DNA from: Phytophthora sp. 'mugwort'
Taxonomy: Eukaryota > Oomycota > Peronosporomycetes > Peronosporales > Peronosporaceae
Reading direction: 5' to 3'
Length of the DNA stretch: 64,000 bases
Assembly (NCBI GenBank): GCA_033558025.1
Contig: JAUCEF010000007.1
Coordinates: 558,001 to 622,000, forward strand
Shown: piece by piece, positions 10,647 to 21,410 of the stretch
Layout: each line of letters begins with the position of its first letter
How positions within the stretch are numbered: the stretch's first letter is position 1
Notes under the pieces: model-generated
Database searches by the model: none
Told to the model about the DNA's origin: nothing
Seen by the model: only the letters and a program-made list of their open reading frames with translations
Made by a program: the position numbers and the translations under genes

Positions 10647-12459
10647 TCACACACGACCTACAAAGTCCTGAAAGAACAGCGACAGCTCCTCTTTCTCCTC
10701 TGCGTCAAGCTCCTTGTCATCAGCAAAGTCCTTGGCAAGCGTCTCCACCACGGTCTTGACACCCGACGCCTGATGGACCTCTTGGCATGCAGGTAGCTGA
10801 TGACGCATGGCATCCACGAGCTCAATTGCCTCACGGTGAGCAAGAACAGGGGCCTGAAGGGAAACAGCATTGTGTAAGTAACAAACTTCGTAATGATGAG
10901 CACTCTCTTCGATTTTCACACTGATGCGCCAATGCTTCGAAGTTCCGCAAACTACAAAAGAAATTCACGTACCATTTTGACGAAAGTTGTTGAAAAACGT
11001 TCACACCACTCCGCAGCTTGAAATAGGTGTTCCAGCTCTATCAACGCGGAATGTGCTGGATCATCTTCGCCACGCAATTTGATCTCTGCTGCTTCGGCCA
11101 GAAGGTCGTAAACGAACAGAAGTACCTGCAATGGTACAAAGTCAACCCGGGACGTTAAAGTAGTTTCGAAAAAAAAATACAGCAATTGCAGCATGAACGT
11201 ACCTTCAACTGAAGTTTGGCTGGGTGAGCATCATTGAACAATCTCGCCAGGAACTCTGGCCCATTGTGCAGCAAGAACAGGCGCTGCCCACGTTCGTTGG
11301 ACCGGATAATCGAAGATAGAGCATAGATAGCTTTCTTCTTTACTTCAAGGACATTCTTCGCTGATTCCTCGGTGCTCGGAACTTCCAGCTTCAAAGAGTC
11401 GACCAACTTCGGAATGACACCGGCGCCAATAGCCCATTCCTGACCGTCCTTGTAGTTCTTAGCCGCAGATCCAACCACCCACGCGGCGCTTGCGCGGATA
11501 GGCAAGTTGGTTGAGTTCAGATACTCAGTAATGATGCCGAACCCCCCAATGAAGTTGAACACGTGTGTTTTGTCGAGATCCTGTACTTCCCATTCTAGCA
11601 CTTCGAGCACAGAAAGCTGGCCTTCCGTATCGCCATTCTCCTCAGCCTGTTTGAACTGCTCCAGCAACTTGCCCAGATACTTCGCGTCGTCCTGAAGAGA
11701 CTCAAGGGCCTCTTTGAGCTCGGCTTGGCGCCTCTTCCAAAGGGTAATGATCTGCTTCCGGAACTCGGCAGGAGGCAGTTTCTTGTGCGCTTCGTGAATG
11801 TCCATGCCCTCAACCTTGGGCGGTTCAGGCAACGCCTGCAGCACATCATAAATCTTCTCGTGGTTCCAGTTCGGCTCCGCCGGAGGAGCTTCGTCTTCTT
11901 GTTCCTCAGTCGAATCGACATCCTCAGCAGTTACGTCGGCGGCATTCCCACTGATCTCCTCGTCAGCAACAGCGAGAGTATCGTCGTCGCTCACATCCGT
12001 CATAATGTCTCCGGAGATATCCGTAGACACCGTCACGGTGGTCTCCTTCGCGTTCGGGTCGACGACCACTGAGCGCATGGACTCCTCTGTTTCGGCTTCG
12101 CTAGTGTCCACAAGCTTCGCCTCTCGCTTGCCAGTCTCCAGATTTAAGCGCACATGCAGACCCTGTATTGCAACAACCCAGAACATTGTCAGTGCTACGA
12201 GCACAAACCCACTACAAGCATTGCGCCACTAAACAGCAGCAGCACTCACCCGAGGCACGCCTTGTCCAGGCATCAATTCCTGCCACTCGTTCGTAGCAAC
12301 GAACTCGGGCACCGTCACGCCGCTGGCGTCCGGCTCGGGCTCAGTTATCTCTATAGAGACCTTGCCCTGCTCCTCCGTAGAGGCGGCGTCGACTGCCAGT
12401 ACAACTAGCATAGCCGCTACCATCAGGAAGCAACGCAGTCTCGAGATTCTCCAAGGCAT
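10647..12459 (-). CDS. SIL1: SIL1-like nucleotide exchange factor for BiP
   Basis: Four exons: 12459-12250, 12162-11203, 11125-10973 and 10853-10647, all with GT-AG introns and continuous phase, giving 509 residues. SIL1 is an ER-lumen armadillo-like protein that drives ADP release from the Hsp70 BiP/Kar2. The start has a clear signal peptide (residues 1-25, hydrophobic FLMVAAMLVVLAV). Residues 53-87 hold the family N-terminal motif (TNEWQELMPGQ, then GLHVRLNLETGKREAKL). An acidic linker follows. From about 150, helical repeats include WEVQDLDKTHVFNFIGGFGI, LPIRASAAWVVGSAAKN and KKKAIYALSSIIRS, typical of the SIL1/HspBP1 core. The C-terminus (FVGRV) lacks a KDEL-type signal. Two small motif-only relatives lie immediately upstream on the same strand. 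Confidence 0.9.
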
Positions 12460-12729
12460 CGTGATTTATTGCGATTGATTCAGTGGTGCTTGGTCGCGTT
12501 AACTGTCGGAATCGAGAATGGCACCTCGCTGACGTGGATAGCTTCGTCATCACTTGCTGCAACAATAGGGGCGCAACATAACATCTGATTTGCAACTTCA
12601 TAGATTGGCGCAACTTAACAAGAATGCATCGTTGGTGGCTGTGGGACGAAGAGGACGCTATTTTCTCTATACGCCGAGTGACCCTGACGTGAACGCTCCA
12701 TGTTGAGAAGTTACACATCAAATAGTCTA

Positions 12730-13117
12730 TCAGTCGAGCAGCTTCGCCTCCTTCTTGCCGGTTTGCAGGTTCACGCGGATGTGGAGACCCTGCACAGTGA
12801 ATCGACGAGCGTTAACGATGCTGCATGCTACACAAATGACATGAAGGCTGCACGACACGGTCCGCTCGAGTCAAACAATGCCGACGTACGGCTGGGAGCA
12901 CTTGGTCGGGAAGGATTTCCTTCCATTCTTGGGTGGGGTCGAACATGAGTGGAGCTGCGGCGTTAGCCGCCGCCGCTGTGCGTCTCTTCTGCACCGGGAC
13001 AAGTGTGGTTCTCCTTCCCGACGCCTGCTCATTAAAGTTCGCTCGCACGAACACTGCAGTCAGCAAAGGCGTACTGGCGAACAGACCTACACGTTGCTGA
13101 AGTGACTCGTGCTGCAT
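12730..13117 (-). CDS. Small SIL1-motif protein B (N-terminal motif only)
   Basis: Two exons, 13117-12890 and 12789-12730, joined by a GTACGT...CAG intron, give 95 residues. Exon 1 ends FDPTQEWKEILPDQVLPA; exon 2 encodes only GLHIRVNLQTGKKEAKLLD and a stop. Together this is the SIL1 N-terminal motif without the armadillo core. The intron sits exactly where SIL1 has its first intron, so it arose by duplication of the SIL1 5' end. The N-terminus (GLFASTPLLTAVFV) may act as a signal peptide but is weak. No RxLR motif is present. It lies 270 bp upstream of SIL1 on the same strand. Role unknown. Confidence 0.65.
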
Positions 13118-13210
13118 TACTGTCGGTTGAGCTATTATGCTACGTGAAAACGTTAGATTAGTCTATTGTTACAAGTTCGTTTTTGCCTTGTCAATGATAG
13201 CATAAAAAAT

Positions 13211-13627
13211 CTACTCGAGAAGCTTAGCTTCTTTCTTTCCAGTCGCAAGGTTCACGCGGATGTACAAACCCTGCACAAGTTAGTAGGATTAGCAGACGTG
13301 TGAGCAACTACAGTAGTTCTGCCAGATAACGTATGCATGTACCGGGGGAATAGCCTGGTTCAGCAGAATTTCCTGCCACTCATTCGTCGGCACAAAAGCA
13401 GGAGGAGTGTCCTGGCGTCCTTCGTCTTGATCTGACAGTTGACGCTGCCACCCTTGGCCATGTGAGACATCGCATGAATCGTCGGCCCCCTCGTCTGGTG
13501 CATTTCTTGACAGCACCAACGTAATGGGGTCGTCATCTCGAATGTGTCCGTGAGGTTGCATATCTGCCACGGAAAGCGATGCCAACATCACAAGAGCAGC
13601 GAGCACCTTCGTTGCGGTCGACACCAT
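13211..13627 (-). CDS. Small secreted SIL1-motif protein C
   Basis: Two exons, 13627-13343 and 13270-13211, with a GTACAT...CAG intron, give 114 residues. I chose the ATG at 13627 because the upstream in-frame triplet (13633) is GTG. A strong signal peptide (VLAALVMLASLSVADM) is followed by a polar acidic region with a single Cys. The SIL1 motif then appears: FVPTNEWQEILLNQAIPP at the end of exon 1 and GLYIRVNLATGKKEAKLLE as all of exon 2. Intron position and phase match SIL1 and protein B. Eighteen bases upstream the strand has an initiator-like TCATTTTTTT. The function is not known; binding BiP through the motif is an inference. Confidence 0.7.
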
Positions 13628-13812
13628 CTGCACCTTTTCGAAAAAAAATGATGTTTCACTATTCCGTCAAACTGTGTATAAGCTTATTTAGTTTGTATGT
13701 TGAGAGAGCGCACAGACTATTTAGTATTGGAGTTTAATTGACCGCAATGATTCTGTTTAAGAATGGAGTGTGGGAAAGACACACCTGTCGCATGAACTCC
13801 AAGGGTGCCAAG

Positions 13813-14053
13813 TGTTGGAATTCATATAGATTGAAGACCGCCTAGGCACCGGGCGTGTGAAAGTGAAGCGCTGCAGCGATGTGAAGTATAGTCAAACCAG
13901 CATGCCCGGGCCTCTCTGCATGTGAAGCGCGGCCGAAGCCCGCTTAAAGACCGTCAGAGCTTCGGAGTTTTAGGACTAACGATATCAGTCTCATTTTTCT
14001 TTTTCCTTCTCTAGTGGTGGTCTCCAGGTCATACGGGTCTAGCGCAGAGTCCA
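13813..14053 (+). repeat. Copia 5' LTR
   Basis: A 241-bp copy starts TGTTGGAATTCAT and ends GCAGAGTCCA. The matching 3' copy is at 20394-20639. The shared features include cgggcgtgt, agtatagtcaaaccagcatg and the stretch ccttctctagtggtggtctc. Differences and small indels show it is not a fresh insertion. Confidence 0.75.
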
Positions 14054-14108
14054 AGAGGGTACTGAGCCCAAATCGCGACAGACTTCTCGCTGCACCGGGT
14101 TATTCAAG

Positions 14109-14992
14109 ATGACTGAGCCACTGAAGTATACTAGTGAGGGCTCCCCGAAGAATTGGGATGGGAGAGACTGGCAGCAGTACAAGTGGGCGATGCAAATAGT
14201 CTTCATAAAGAAGAAACTGCTGGACATTGTGAATGGAGATGCCACGAGATCGAGTCTATCCAATAATGAAACTGAGGAAGAGTTCGATGAGAAGCAGTTG
14301 ACTATCATGCAGCTCATTGGAATGTCGTTGCCACGGGATATTTTTCATCGAGTCCGTGACAAGACCAGCGGAACCGACATGTGGAAGGCGCTGTGCGCTA
14401 TCTATGAGAGCAAGGCAAATAAGATGCCATGACTCATAGAGCACAGAGCATTCGGCACGACCTGGAGATGTTGTAGTTGGATCACGGTCGAGATGTTAAC
14501 TAGCACATGAGCAAATGTTCAATTTGCGCGCGGAGTTGCTTTCGTTGAACTGCCAATTTGACGACATCACCCTGGTGGAGCTAATGCTAAACAGCTTGCC
14601 GCATCAGTACGAGTTTGAAAGCCTGACGACTGGGGTTTCGCTACAACAGTGCGGACACATTCGTCACGCTGGAACGCGTTCTGCGTCGCTGACTCTCGCC
14701 AGAAGGCTTACAGCGCCAAGAGCGGAGCCGGTCGGCGTGGGAAGAGCAGCAGCAATGGCGCAGGCAGCAAACCAATGGGTGATGGGCCTGATGACCAGCA
14801 TAACTCGAAGAAGAAGAAGCTGAAAACGTGTTTTATCTGCGAGAGCACCGAGCACCTTCGAGCCGATTGTTCTGATCGAGCAAAGCCTCCGGGCGGTGCT
14901 CAGTCGAATGAAAACGACCAGAGGCGCAAATCGCGGGGAAATGTGACGATCCTCAAAATAATGGCGAGTCAATGATGTTGGAGTGCACTGAC
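14109..14992 (+). pseudogene. gag: Copia gag
   Basis: Starts MTEPLKYTSEGSPKNWDGRD and reads as the gag/UBN2-type domain (WQQYKWAMQIVF...LIGMSLPRD) until a TGA at 14432. The frame resumes with LRAELLSLNCQFDDITLVEL. A zinc knuckle CX2CX4HX4C (CFICESTEHLRADC) is at 14829-14870. The stop and later frame changes inactivate it. Confidence 0.75.
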
Positions 14993-15159
14993 GAAGACGT
15001 GTAGGCTGTGACGGCTGGTATAAATACCATGACAATTGATGCTGGCATCGAGGTCAAAGTTGGTGGAGGTATTGAAGAAAGCTCGGGTGGTGAAGATGTA
15101 CACGAGATTGTGGAGGGAGAAAAACCTGATGAACCTGCTGCTGATACGAGTGACGGGTG

Positions 15160-15644
15160 ATGGTACTTCGACACCGCAGCAAATGTGCACGTCGCTGGAA
15201 ATCGAGCTTACTACTCATCTTTTACTGAAGATGTAACTCAATCGCAGAGTGTGCATGGGTAACGCCGGCGCTACTACTCGAATTGCTGGAGTTGGAACCG
15301 TTGGCCTCGTCATGGAAGCGTACGATCAGTCTGCTGTAGTGTATCTGAGCGATGTGTTTTACGGGCCGGGAGCTGAGTATGGCTTATTTTCACCTGGTCT
15401 CGCTGCTGAACAAGGCTTCGAGTTTGAATATGATCGTGAAACCATGAATTTCCGGATTGCGGACTTGGAACAAACTGTGATCGTGACCAGACCGCATGAT
15501 GCCACTTGGAGATTTCACGTGACGCATCCGTCAACTGCTAAAAATGTCATCCCTCGAGACCATCTGCTGGCAAACTTACCGCATCGGAAGGGTGTTGCGT
15601 CGCTGGAGCGTTGGCATGAACGCCTTGCTCACGCCTGCTCTTAA
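15160..15644 (+). pseudogene. Copia protease region and pre-integrase
   Basis: At 15162 the frame reads WYFDTAANVHVAGN. This aligns with the copia aspartic protease motif, which normally has D-S/T-G/A-A, so the catalytic Asp is retained. After a frame change, 15249-15644 encodes the rest and the GAG-pre-integrase segment (LERWHERLAHACS), which ends in a stop just where the zinc-binding HHCC motif would continue. Confidence 0.6.
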
Positions 15645-15690
15645 TATTATACGATTGCAGACAAACGACTTGTGTGTGGCATGATGTTAA

Positions 15691-16488
15691 TTGCGTCGAC
15701 AGCTTGGAACCTGTGACGCCTGCCATATAGGCAAGCAGAAGCTGAAGTCGTATCGGAATAAGCTGGACCGGAAGCTGAAGACTCCAAACCAAGTGGTGTA
15801 CGCTGACCTTCTCATTCCGAGTAAAGATAACGGAACTCGTTATGAAGCAGTCCTTGAAATTATGGACAGGTTTTCTCGCTTTGTTATGATTCATTTGTTA
15901 ACTAGCGAGGACAGATCGGTTTTGAACAAGCACATCATGGAATATGTGATGTGGGTCGAACGTCAAGCTGGACGGGGTCGTAACGGGATTGAAAGAATCG
16001 TGTTCAATGTGCAGCAAGTACTCACTGATAAGGGAAGCAAATTCGTGAATGATGCGAGGAAGAGCTGGTACGCTGCTCGCGGCATCGAGCACGTGTTAGT
16101 TGGCCCGAAGAGCTCGCAACAGAACCTCTGTGAACGAACTCACCAGAGCTTGGTGGGAATGATGAAATCCATGATGCACCAGGCTGGTTTTCCCCGGAGC
16201 TTTTGGACGGAAGCTCTGAAGAATGTTGTGTACATTAAGAACAGAGTGTACAACAAGTGCACGGGAGGCATCCCGTACGAGATGATGTTTGGGGTGAAAC
16301 CCGACGTCCATCACATCCGGAAGTTTGGTTCACGAGCTTATCTACATGTCCCGATCGCTCCTGGACGACGCAAACATAACGATAGTGCTAAGCTGGGCAC
16401 GTTCTCGGTTACGGAGAAGATGTGGTGTGTTGCAAGATATTCTTTCCTGACGAGCACACAGCCAAGTTTCTGCCAGACTTGCGTGTGA
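15691..16488 (+). pseudogene. Copia integrase core
   Basis: The frame contains CDACHIGKQKLKSYRNK (end of the HHCC zinc motif), then YADLLIPSKDNGTRYEAVLE with the first catalytic Asp. LTDKGSKFVND carries the second Asp, and QQNLCERTHQSLVGMMKSM carries the Glu of the DDE triad. Near the end it has the copia GKNPYE-like IPYEMMFG. The catalytic residues are intact but the 5' and 3' borders are frameshifted. Confidence 0.8.
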
Positions 16489-17473
16489 CGGAAGACGTAA
16501 TGTATCGTGCTCGGCACGAATACTTCCTGAAGATGCAGATCTTGAGTCGTTGCACTTCAAGCCATCCAGTGCGCTAAACGTTAGGAGCCCGAGTGAGAGC
16601 TCCGACGAGACAGAGACTATGATATTGAATAGCATGCAGCCAGAGATGAACCAGCATGATCATTTCTATAGCCGCTTCCAGAATGGACAAGACCATGAAC
16701 TTGCAGGACATGGAACTCGAGGGAGGCGAAGAGTGCGTGGCAACCGAGCACAACGGCGGTCGCAGCGGTGTCCCTGGTGGTATAAATGATCTGAAAGATG
16801 ACTATGAAGCTGAAGAGGCTTCAGGTGGGGAACGCAGTGTGCGCAGTGGTGAAACAAAAAAAGCAATTGCTGACATTGGCGGTGTGACAGCCGCAACACC
16901 AAGTGACATCTCCGAGTGTAGAGCGGTGACGGAGAACCACGTCAGAGCAAGTGTTGAATCTGATGCTGACAATGTGGGCGCTGAACGGACTAGGGGCATG
17001 ACTGCATCTCGGCGCAATGAGCTGTTGCGATTGATACATCCGCATGAATCAGACTGTTGACGGAGTTCGACCCCATTGCCCACTTCTCTTGATTCGTGTG
17101 ATGGCTTGAGTCTGTTGCTGCAGCCTGCGGATCGATAGTAGAGGACTTGACGATGAGGATGAAGACGTCAACATTGTAGTCGACAACGCAGAAGATGATG
17201 AAACAATGACTGTGGCTAGTGTGTTGGCAGCATCGACTGATAATGGCCAAAGTGGAACTGAGAGCATGTTAAGTATCACAGAAATTGTTGATGCGAGTGC
17301 GTTAACGCCCTAACGGCAAACAGGTAAGCGCACGCATCGCGGTGAAACTCAATCGGAGGCAGTTCGTGTTGAACGCGATGCACAGAAACAGAACCTAAGC
17401 GGAAAAAAAAGCGGCCGGGTCTGCTCGAGAGCTCTGAGCGTCGCTGACCAAACTACTTGGACGATTGTGGTGA

Positions 17474-17875
17474 ATGCTGTTCAGAATACCTCTCACGTTC
17501 GACAAGAATGGACGGCCTATCCGATTCAGTGACGTGAACACCCCTTGCAACCACCGCGAGGCAATGCGCTCGAGGTATGCAGACTTCTGGCGGATGGCGG
17601 ATCTCGAGGAGATGGCTGCACTTAAGGCGAAGGGCGTCATTCAAGCGATCGATAGCAGTGAGATGCCTGAGGACGCCAATCCAATTCGTACCGCGTGGGT
17701 CTACGCTCTGAAGTCGGATCACCAGGGCTATGTGATTCGCTTCAAGGCTCGGATTGTGGCGTTCGGCACTCACCAGCACCTTGGAATTGACTTTCGTGAA
17801 ACCTTCTCTCCTGTGCACAGATGTCTTCGTTCCGGATGTTGATCGCTCTTGCTGCTGCCGTGGTATTGCAGATTC
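17474..17875 (+). pseudogene. Copia reverse transcriptase, N-terminal half
   Basis: Reads DFWRMADLEEMAALKAKGVI, WVYALKSDHQGYVIRFKARIVAFGTHQ (in two pieces) and FRETFSPVHR, the hallmarks of the copia RVT_2 domain. After one frameshift, FRMLIALAAAVVLQIR is reached and the sequence breaks off at about 17,875, where a foreign segment begins. Confidence 0.8.
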
Positions 17876-19170
17876 GGATAAGATGAAGGCTGACCGGTAG
17901 CTGGGGGATCCAAGTCACCAGCGGCAGCCATGACATCGTCAAGGTGATGGATCCGGACCATGCGACACGCCTGGTCTGTATATGGTACGGATCCTGGACC
18001 CGTCCCGTAGGATAAGATCCTAGTACCGGATCCGATCAGTTTAGTGCACATCTGGTAGAAGATCCGTAGCTAGATCGAGGCAGAGTGGAGACGGTTGGCC
18101 AGGAGAGGATCAGAGATGGGATCTTGGGTTGTAAGTAGTCCGTAGGATACGTTTTGGGATGGGATCCGAAGGTAGATATGCTAAGGCAACCGACTTTGCA
18201 CTGGAAGACAGACTTGACTATGGTATAGAGAAATTCTATTGGCCCCATAATAGATCAAGTCTAACTTTGGCGATCTTCCTGCACACGTGGCAGCCACTGG
18301 ATAGCTTGGCCATGTCGCGCTCGTCCTTTGGCTTCTCGACCCCCTCAAGATCCCGTTATTGGAGGTGGCAAGCATCGTAAAGAAACAAGGACAACTCCGA
18401 TAAGGAACAAGGACACCCTCAAGAAGGAATATGCAGCGGGGTTGCATATCGTAGTGCGTCAGAGGAAGACATATGACTCCCCGAGTCTTAGCTGTGGTTA
18501 TCCTAACCCTAAGGTCTCCGCAGAGGCTTAGATCATCTAGTTATACCATTAGAGACTCAAAGAGTCAGTATTCCTAAACCTAGGCCAATACTCTCTTTGA
18601 TGCTAAAACTGAACTGTTATTTGCTTGCTTATCTGCGGCAAAGCCGCCTGTGGTGTAAATGTATGACTCGAACTATCTACCATAGTTTAACCTAGTCAAA
18701 TGCAGATCGAGTGGCCCTGTGGCCACGTACTGAAATCCCGTTAATACAAGTGGTACCAGGTACCACTTACTACAAGGTGACACGTAGCACGGCTACACTC
18801 GTGTTACCTTCGTGTAACCCCGTACCGAACAACTCCGGAGTCCGTATTTCTATTACGGATTCGCAAGGTCTACGCAAGAGCTCAGGACCAAACCGACACC
18901 GGATCCCGTGCGCAGGGATACCCGTGCGGGTACCCCTCCCAAGCCCCCACGAGGACGTCCAAGGCCCACCAAGTGCGCATCTCGTGTCAGCGAGAGAACA
19001 TTACCAACCCGCCGACGAGTACACAAGGTGAACCACTCGGTAACAACACGGCGGTCGGAGTACCCCCCCCCCCTCCCCGTTAGTCGGTGTCTGGGCGCAG
19101 TGCGTGTGAGTTGGGATCCTACTGAATTTCAGCGGATCCGCTCTACCACACTGCTTTGAGTCTATAGTTG
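17876..19170. mobile_element. 1.3-kb insertion inside copia reverse transcriptase
   Basis: The reverse transcriptase frame stops after ...AAAVVLQIR and resumes at 19171 with HGGDIKNTAYLDAVLRIRQY, so about 1,295 bp was inserted. The insert has no long coherent ORF. It begins with a block holding eleven GATC sites in 260 bp (17907-18166), carries an imperfect 19-bp palindrome near 18,750 (agtggtaccaggtaccact), and ends in a C-rich stretch. It may be a solo LTR or a non-autonomous element. I could not identify matching termini or a target-site duplication. Confidence 0.6.
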
Positions 19171-20340
19171 CATGGTGGAGATATCAAAAATACTGCCTAT
19201 CTGGATGCAGTGCTCAGGATTAGGCAGTACTTGCATTCAATCGATGGCTTCCCATGTGAAATCGTCGGGTACATGTAGGTAGTGCTGAAAGCTCTCTACA
19301 GTCTCAGGCAGTCGGACCGCGAGTGGAACAGCGAGCTGAAACAGTGGCTACTGGACCGTGGGTACTTGCGATCCCTGACGGAGCCGTGCCTTTACTACCG
19401 GTCCGAAGGCGAGACTGCGATACTAGTTCTGGTCTAGACGTAGACGACATCTTGGTTGCGACCAATGATAAGGAACAACAGAAGAAGCTCTTTGCGAATC
19501 TGGACAGCGCGTATGGCATCAAGGTCCAGGGGTGTTGGCCGATTGCCTTGGTGTGGAGGTAGAACAGGCCGACGAGCAGATCACCATCCATCAGAGCAAG
19601 TATGCTCGTGAGATTTTGGAGAAATTGGCTACGGTGATGCTCATGCGGTTGGTAACCCGATCGAAGTTAACGCTCGATTCGCACCGCTTAGCAATGATGA
19701 AGAGAGCGATACTAGTTTTCCTTACCGCGAAGCAGTTGGCATGCTGATGTATCGAGCAATGAGAACTCGCCTGGATCTGGCATTCGCCTTGAGGCAGCTT
19801 AGCCGCCTTGTATCGAAGTCGTCTGCAAAGCCTGTCGGCGCGGTCAATCGAATCTTGCACTACCTTGGGGGGACTATAAACTATGGAATTACGTACGCCT
19901 GGCAGACGCTTGAGGCTGATACAGTGGTGCTCGAAGGATACTGCGACAGCGATTGGACTAGTGACCCGGATGCGATAAAAGCACAAGCACAACTGGGTTT
20001 GTATTGATGTTGGCTGGTGGAGCGGTATCTTGGATGTCGAGACTACAGCCTATCGTCGCATTCTCTACCGGAAGCTAAATATGTGGCAGCGATGGAAGCA
20101 GCGATGGAAGCAGCTGCCGAAAGCAACATTCTGCAAAAAAAAACCTCCCGCTGCGAAGCTGCGAATTGGTATTGATAACCAGGCAGCACACGTGATGGCT
20201 ATATTGAGCTGCGTTGGCATTTCGTTCCCGAGCAAGTAGAAAAAGGCGTGATCAATTGGCACAAAGTGAACGAAGACATAAAACCGCCGACATGTTCACG
20301 AAGTCGCTGGACAAAGCGTCGCCTCATGGCCTTGTTGAAC
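19171..20340 (+). pseudogene. Copia reverse transcriptase C-terminal half and RNase H
   Basis: The sequence resumes with NTAYLDAVLRIRQYLHSIDG and reads through KALYSLRQSDREWNSELKQW. The catalytic-type VDDILVATND is at about 19,440. The frame then carries the tether segment (MLMYRAMRTRLDLAFALRQL) and the RNase H motif GYCDSDWTSDP. Near 20,250 HKVNEDIKPADMFTK-like sequence marks the usual end of copia pol. Several frameshifts are present. Confidence 0.75.
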
Positions 20341-20393
20341 CTGGTGGGCGTCGGAGACGCTGTTAGTTCGACGCTGCTGCTTCGAGGAAGGCG

Positions 20394-20639
20394 TCTTGGA
20401 ATTCATATTGAAGACCACCAAGGTCAACGTAAAACCGGGCGTGTACAAGTGAAGCGCTACAGCGCTTTGAAGTATAGTCAAACCAGCATGCCCGAGTCTC
20501 TTTGCATATTAAGTGCGGCTGAAGCCCGCTTAAAGACCGTTGGAGCTCTCAGCTGTAGGACTAACGATATCAATCTCATTCTTTCCTTTTCCTTCTCTAG
20601 TGGTGGTCTCCAGGTCATACGGCTCTAGCGCAGAGTCCA
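20394..20639 (+). repeat. Copia 3' LTR
   Basis: A 246-bp partner of the LTR at 13813-14053, beginning TCTTGGAATTCAT (first G changed) and ending GCAGAGTCCA. Relative to the 5' LTR it carries scattered substitutions and a few extra bases after the first 30 positions. Confidence 0.75.
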
Positions 20640-20829
20640 AGACAAGACTTTGATGGGAAAGAGCCTCCCGAGCCATAGTGTACAGTCCGTCCAGACTAAA
20701 TTCGGAGTTTAGAATCACAGACCAAATACGAATACAGACAATCCTCTCGGTCGTGATATCCTGAATTGTGATTCACTCCACGAGGAGGGTTCCCAACGAC
20801 CGACACCATACAAGCACAAGTCAAACGTG

Positions 20830-21410
20830 TCTCTACCCTCTACTTAGCGCTCGTGCTCCAAAACCTCCATTATCACTACGCAAAGGTGCGTAACTATTGT
20901 TATGGGCCGCTTGGTGCAGGACGTCCGAAGAAGTCGAGCATCGACTTTTGCTGCTTGCGGCCTTGCTAATTCGCAAGCTCCTCTCTAAATACTCCCTGCA
21001 TCGTCCGAAGCCCGATAATCTCTCTTGAAGGCACCCCATTGCATCGGCGCTAACGCAAAGTTGTGCCATCCATTGCCGACTCTCATTTAGCTATTTTGTG
21101 GACCGGTTCTACGGCGTCGGATCGGTAGAAGCAGCACTATCGTCTTCTTCGTCGAGTAATGCCCCTCTCCTCACACCAAGCAACCCACTCCACCAATGCC
21201 TTGTCAAGTTCTGGGCAGCGCACGTAGGTATGAGCTTTCTTCGTCAGTGCAGCTAGAGAAAGAGGCTCAAGGGAGTGCCTCTATTTCAGGATGTTGGATA
21301 TTAGAGGATGATATGGATCTAGCGAGAGCTGAAACGTCGTTTGAGCCCATTCGACGAGCTGGGCTCGACTGAGAGATGGATGCTCGGAGTAGTGGCGACA
21401 TATTTGAAGC
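20830..21410 (-). pseudogene. CENP-B/pogo-type helix-turn-helix relic
   Basis: On the minus strand 21,410-21,290 reads YSEHPSLSRAQLVEWAQTTF then QLSLDPYHPLISNILK, which matches the N-terminal HTH of CENP-B/pogo transposases. After a stop, RCPELDKALVEWVAWCEERGI (about 21,240-21,170) matches the second, Tc5-type HTH. The frame then breaks. Further down, a different frame gives QERLSGFGRCREYLERSLR. This is an old transposase N-terminus without the catalytic part. Confidence 0.6.

Larger units (their letters stand above)
13813..20639 (+). mobile_element. Ty1/copia LTR retrotransposon, degenerate
   Basis: The domain order gag, protease, integrase, reverse transcriptase, RNase H is the copia (Pseudoviridae) order. 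The two LTRs are 13813-14053 and 20394-20639. Multiple stops and frameshifts occur in every domain. A 1.3-kb insertion splits reverse transcriptase between about 17,875 and 19,171, so the element is inactive. A possible 5-bp direct repeat ccaag flanks the left end; the right copy falls inside the LTR end, so I do not rely on it. The element lies between the SIL1 cluster and PEX2 without disrupting either. Confidence 0.85.

Noticed and set aside
12341..12721. Minus-strand 126-codon ORF upstream of SIL1
   Set aside because: It runs out of frame with SIL1 exon 1 and has no motif; it is a shadow.
12730..13627. RxLR or Crinkler effectors
   Set aside because: Neither short gene has an RxLR-dEER or LFLAK motif. 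The clear homology is to the SIL1 N-terminus.
18711..19159. Arg/Pro-rich ORFs inside the copia insertion
   Set aside because: Overlapping frames in a GC-rich stretch with no family motif.
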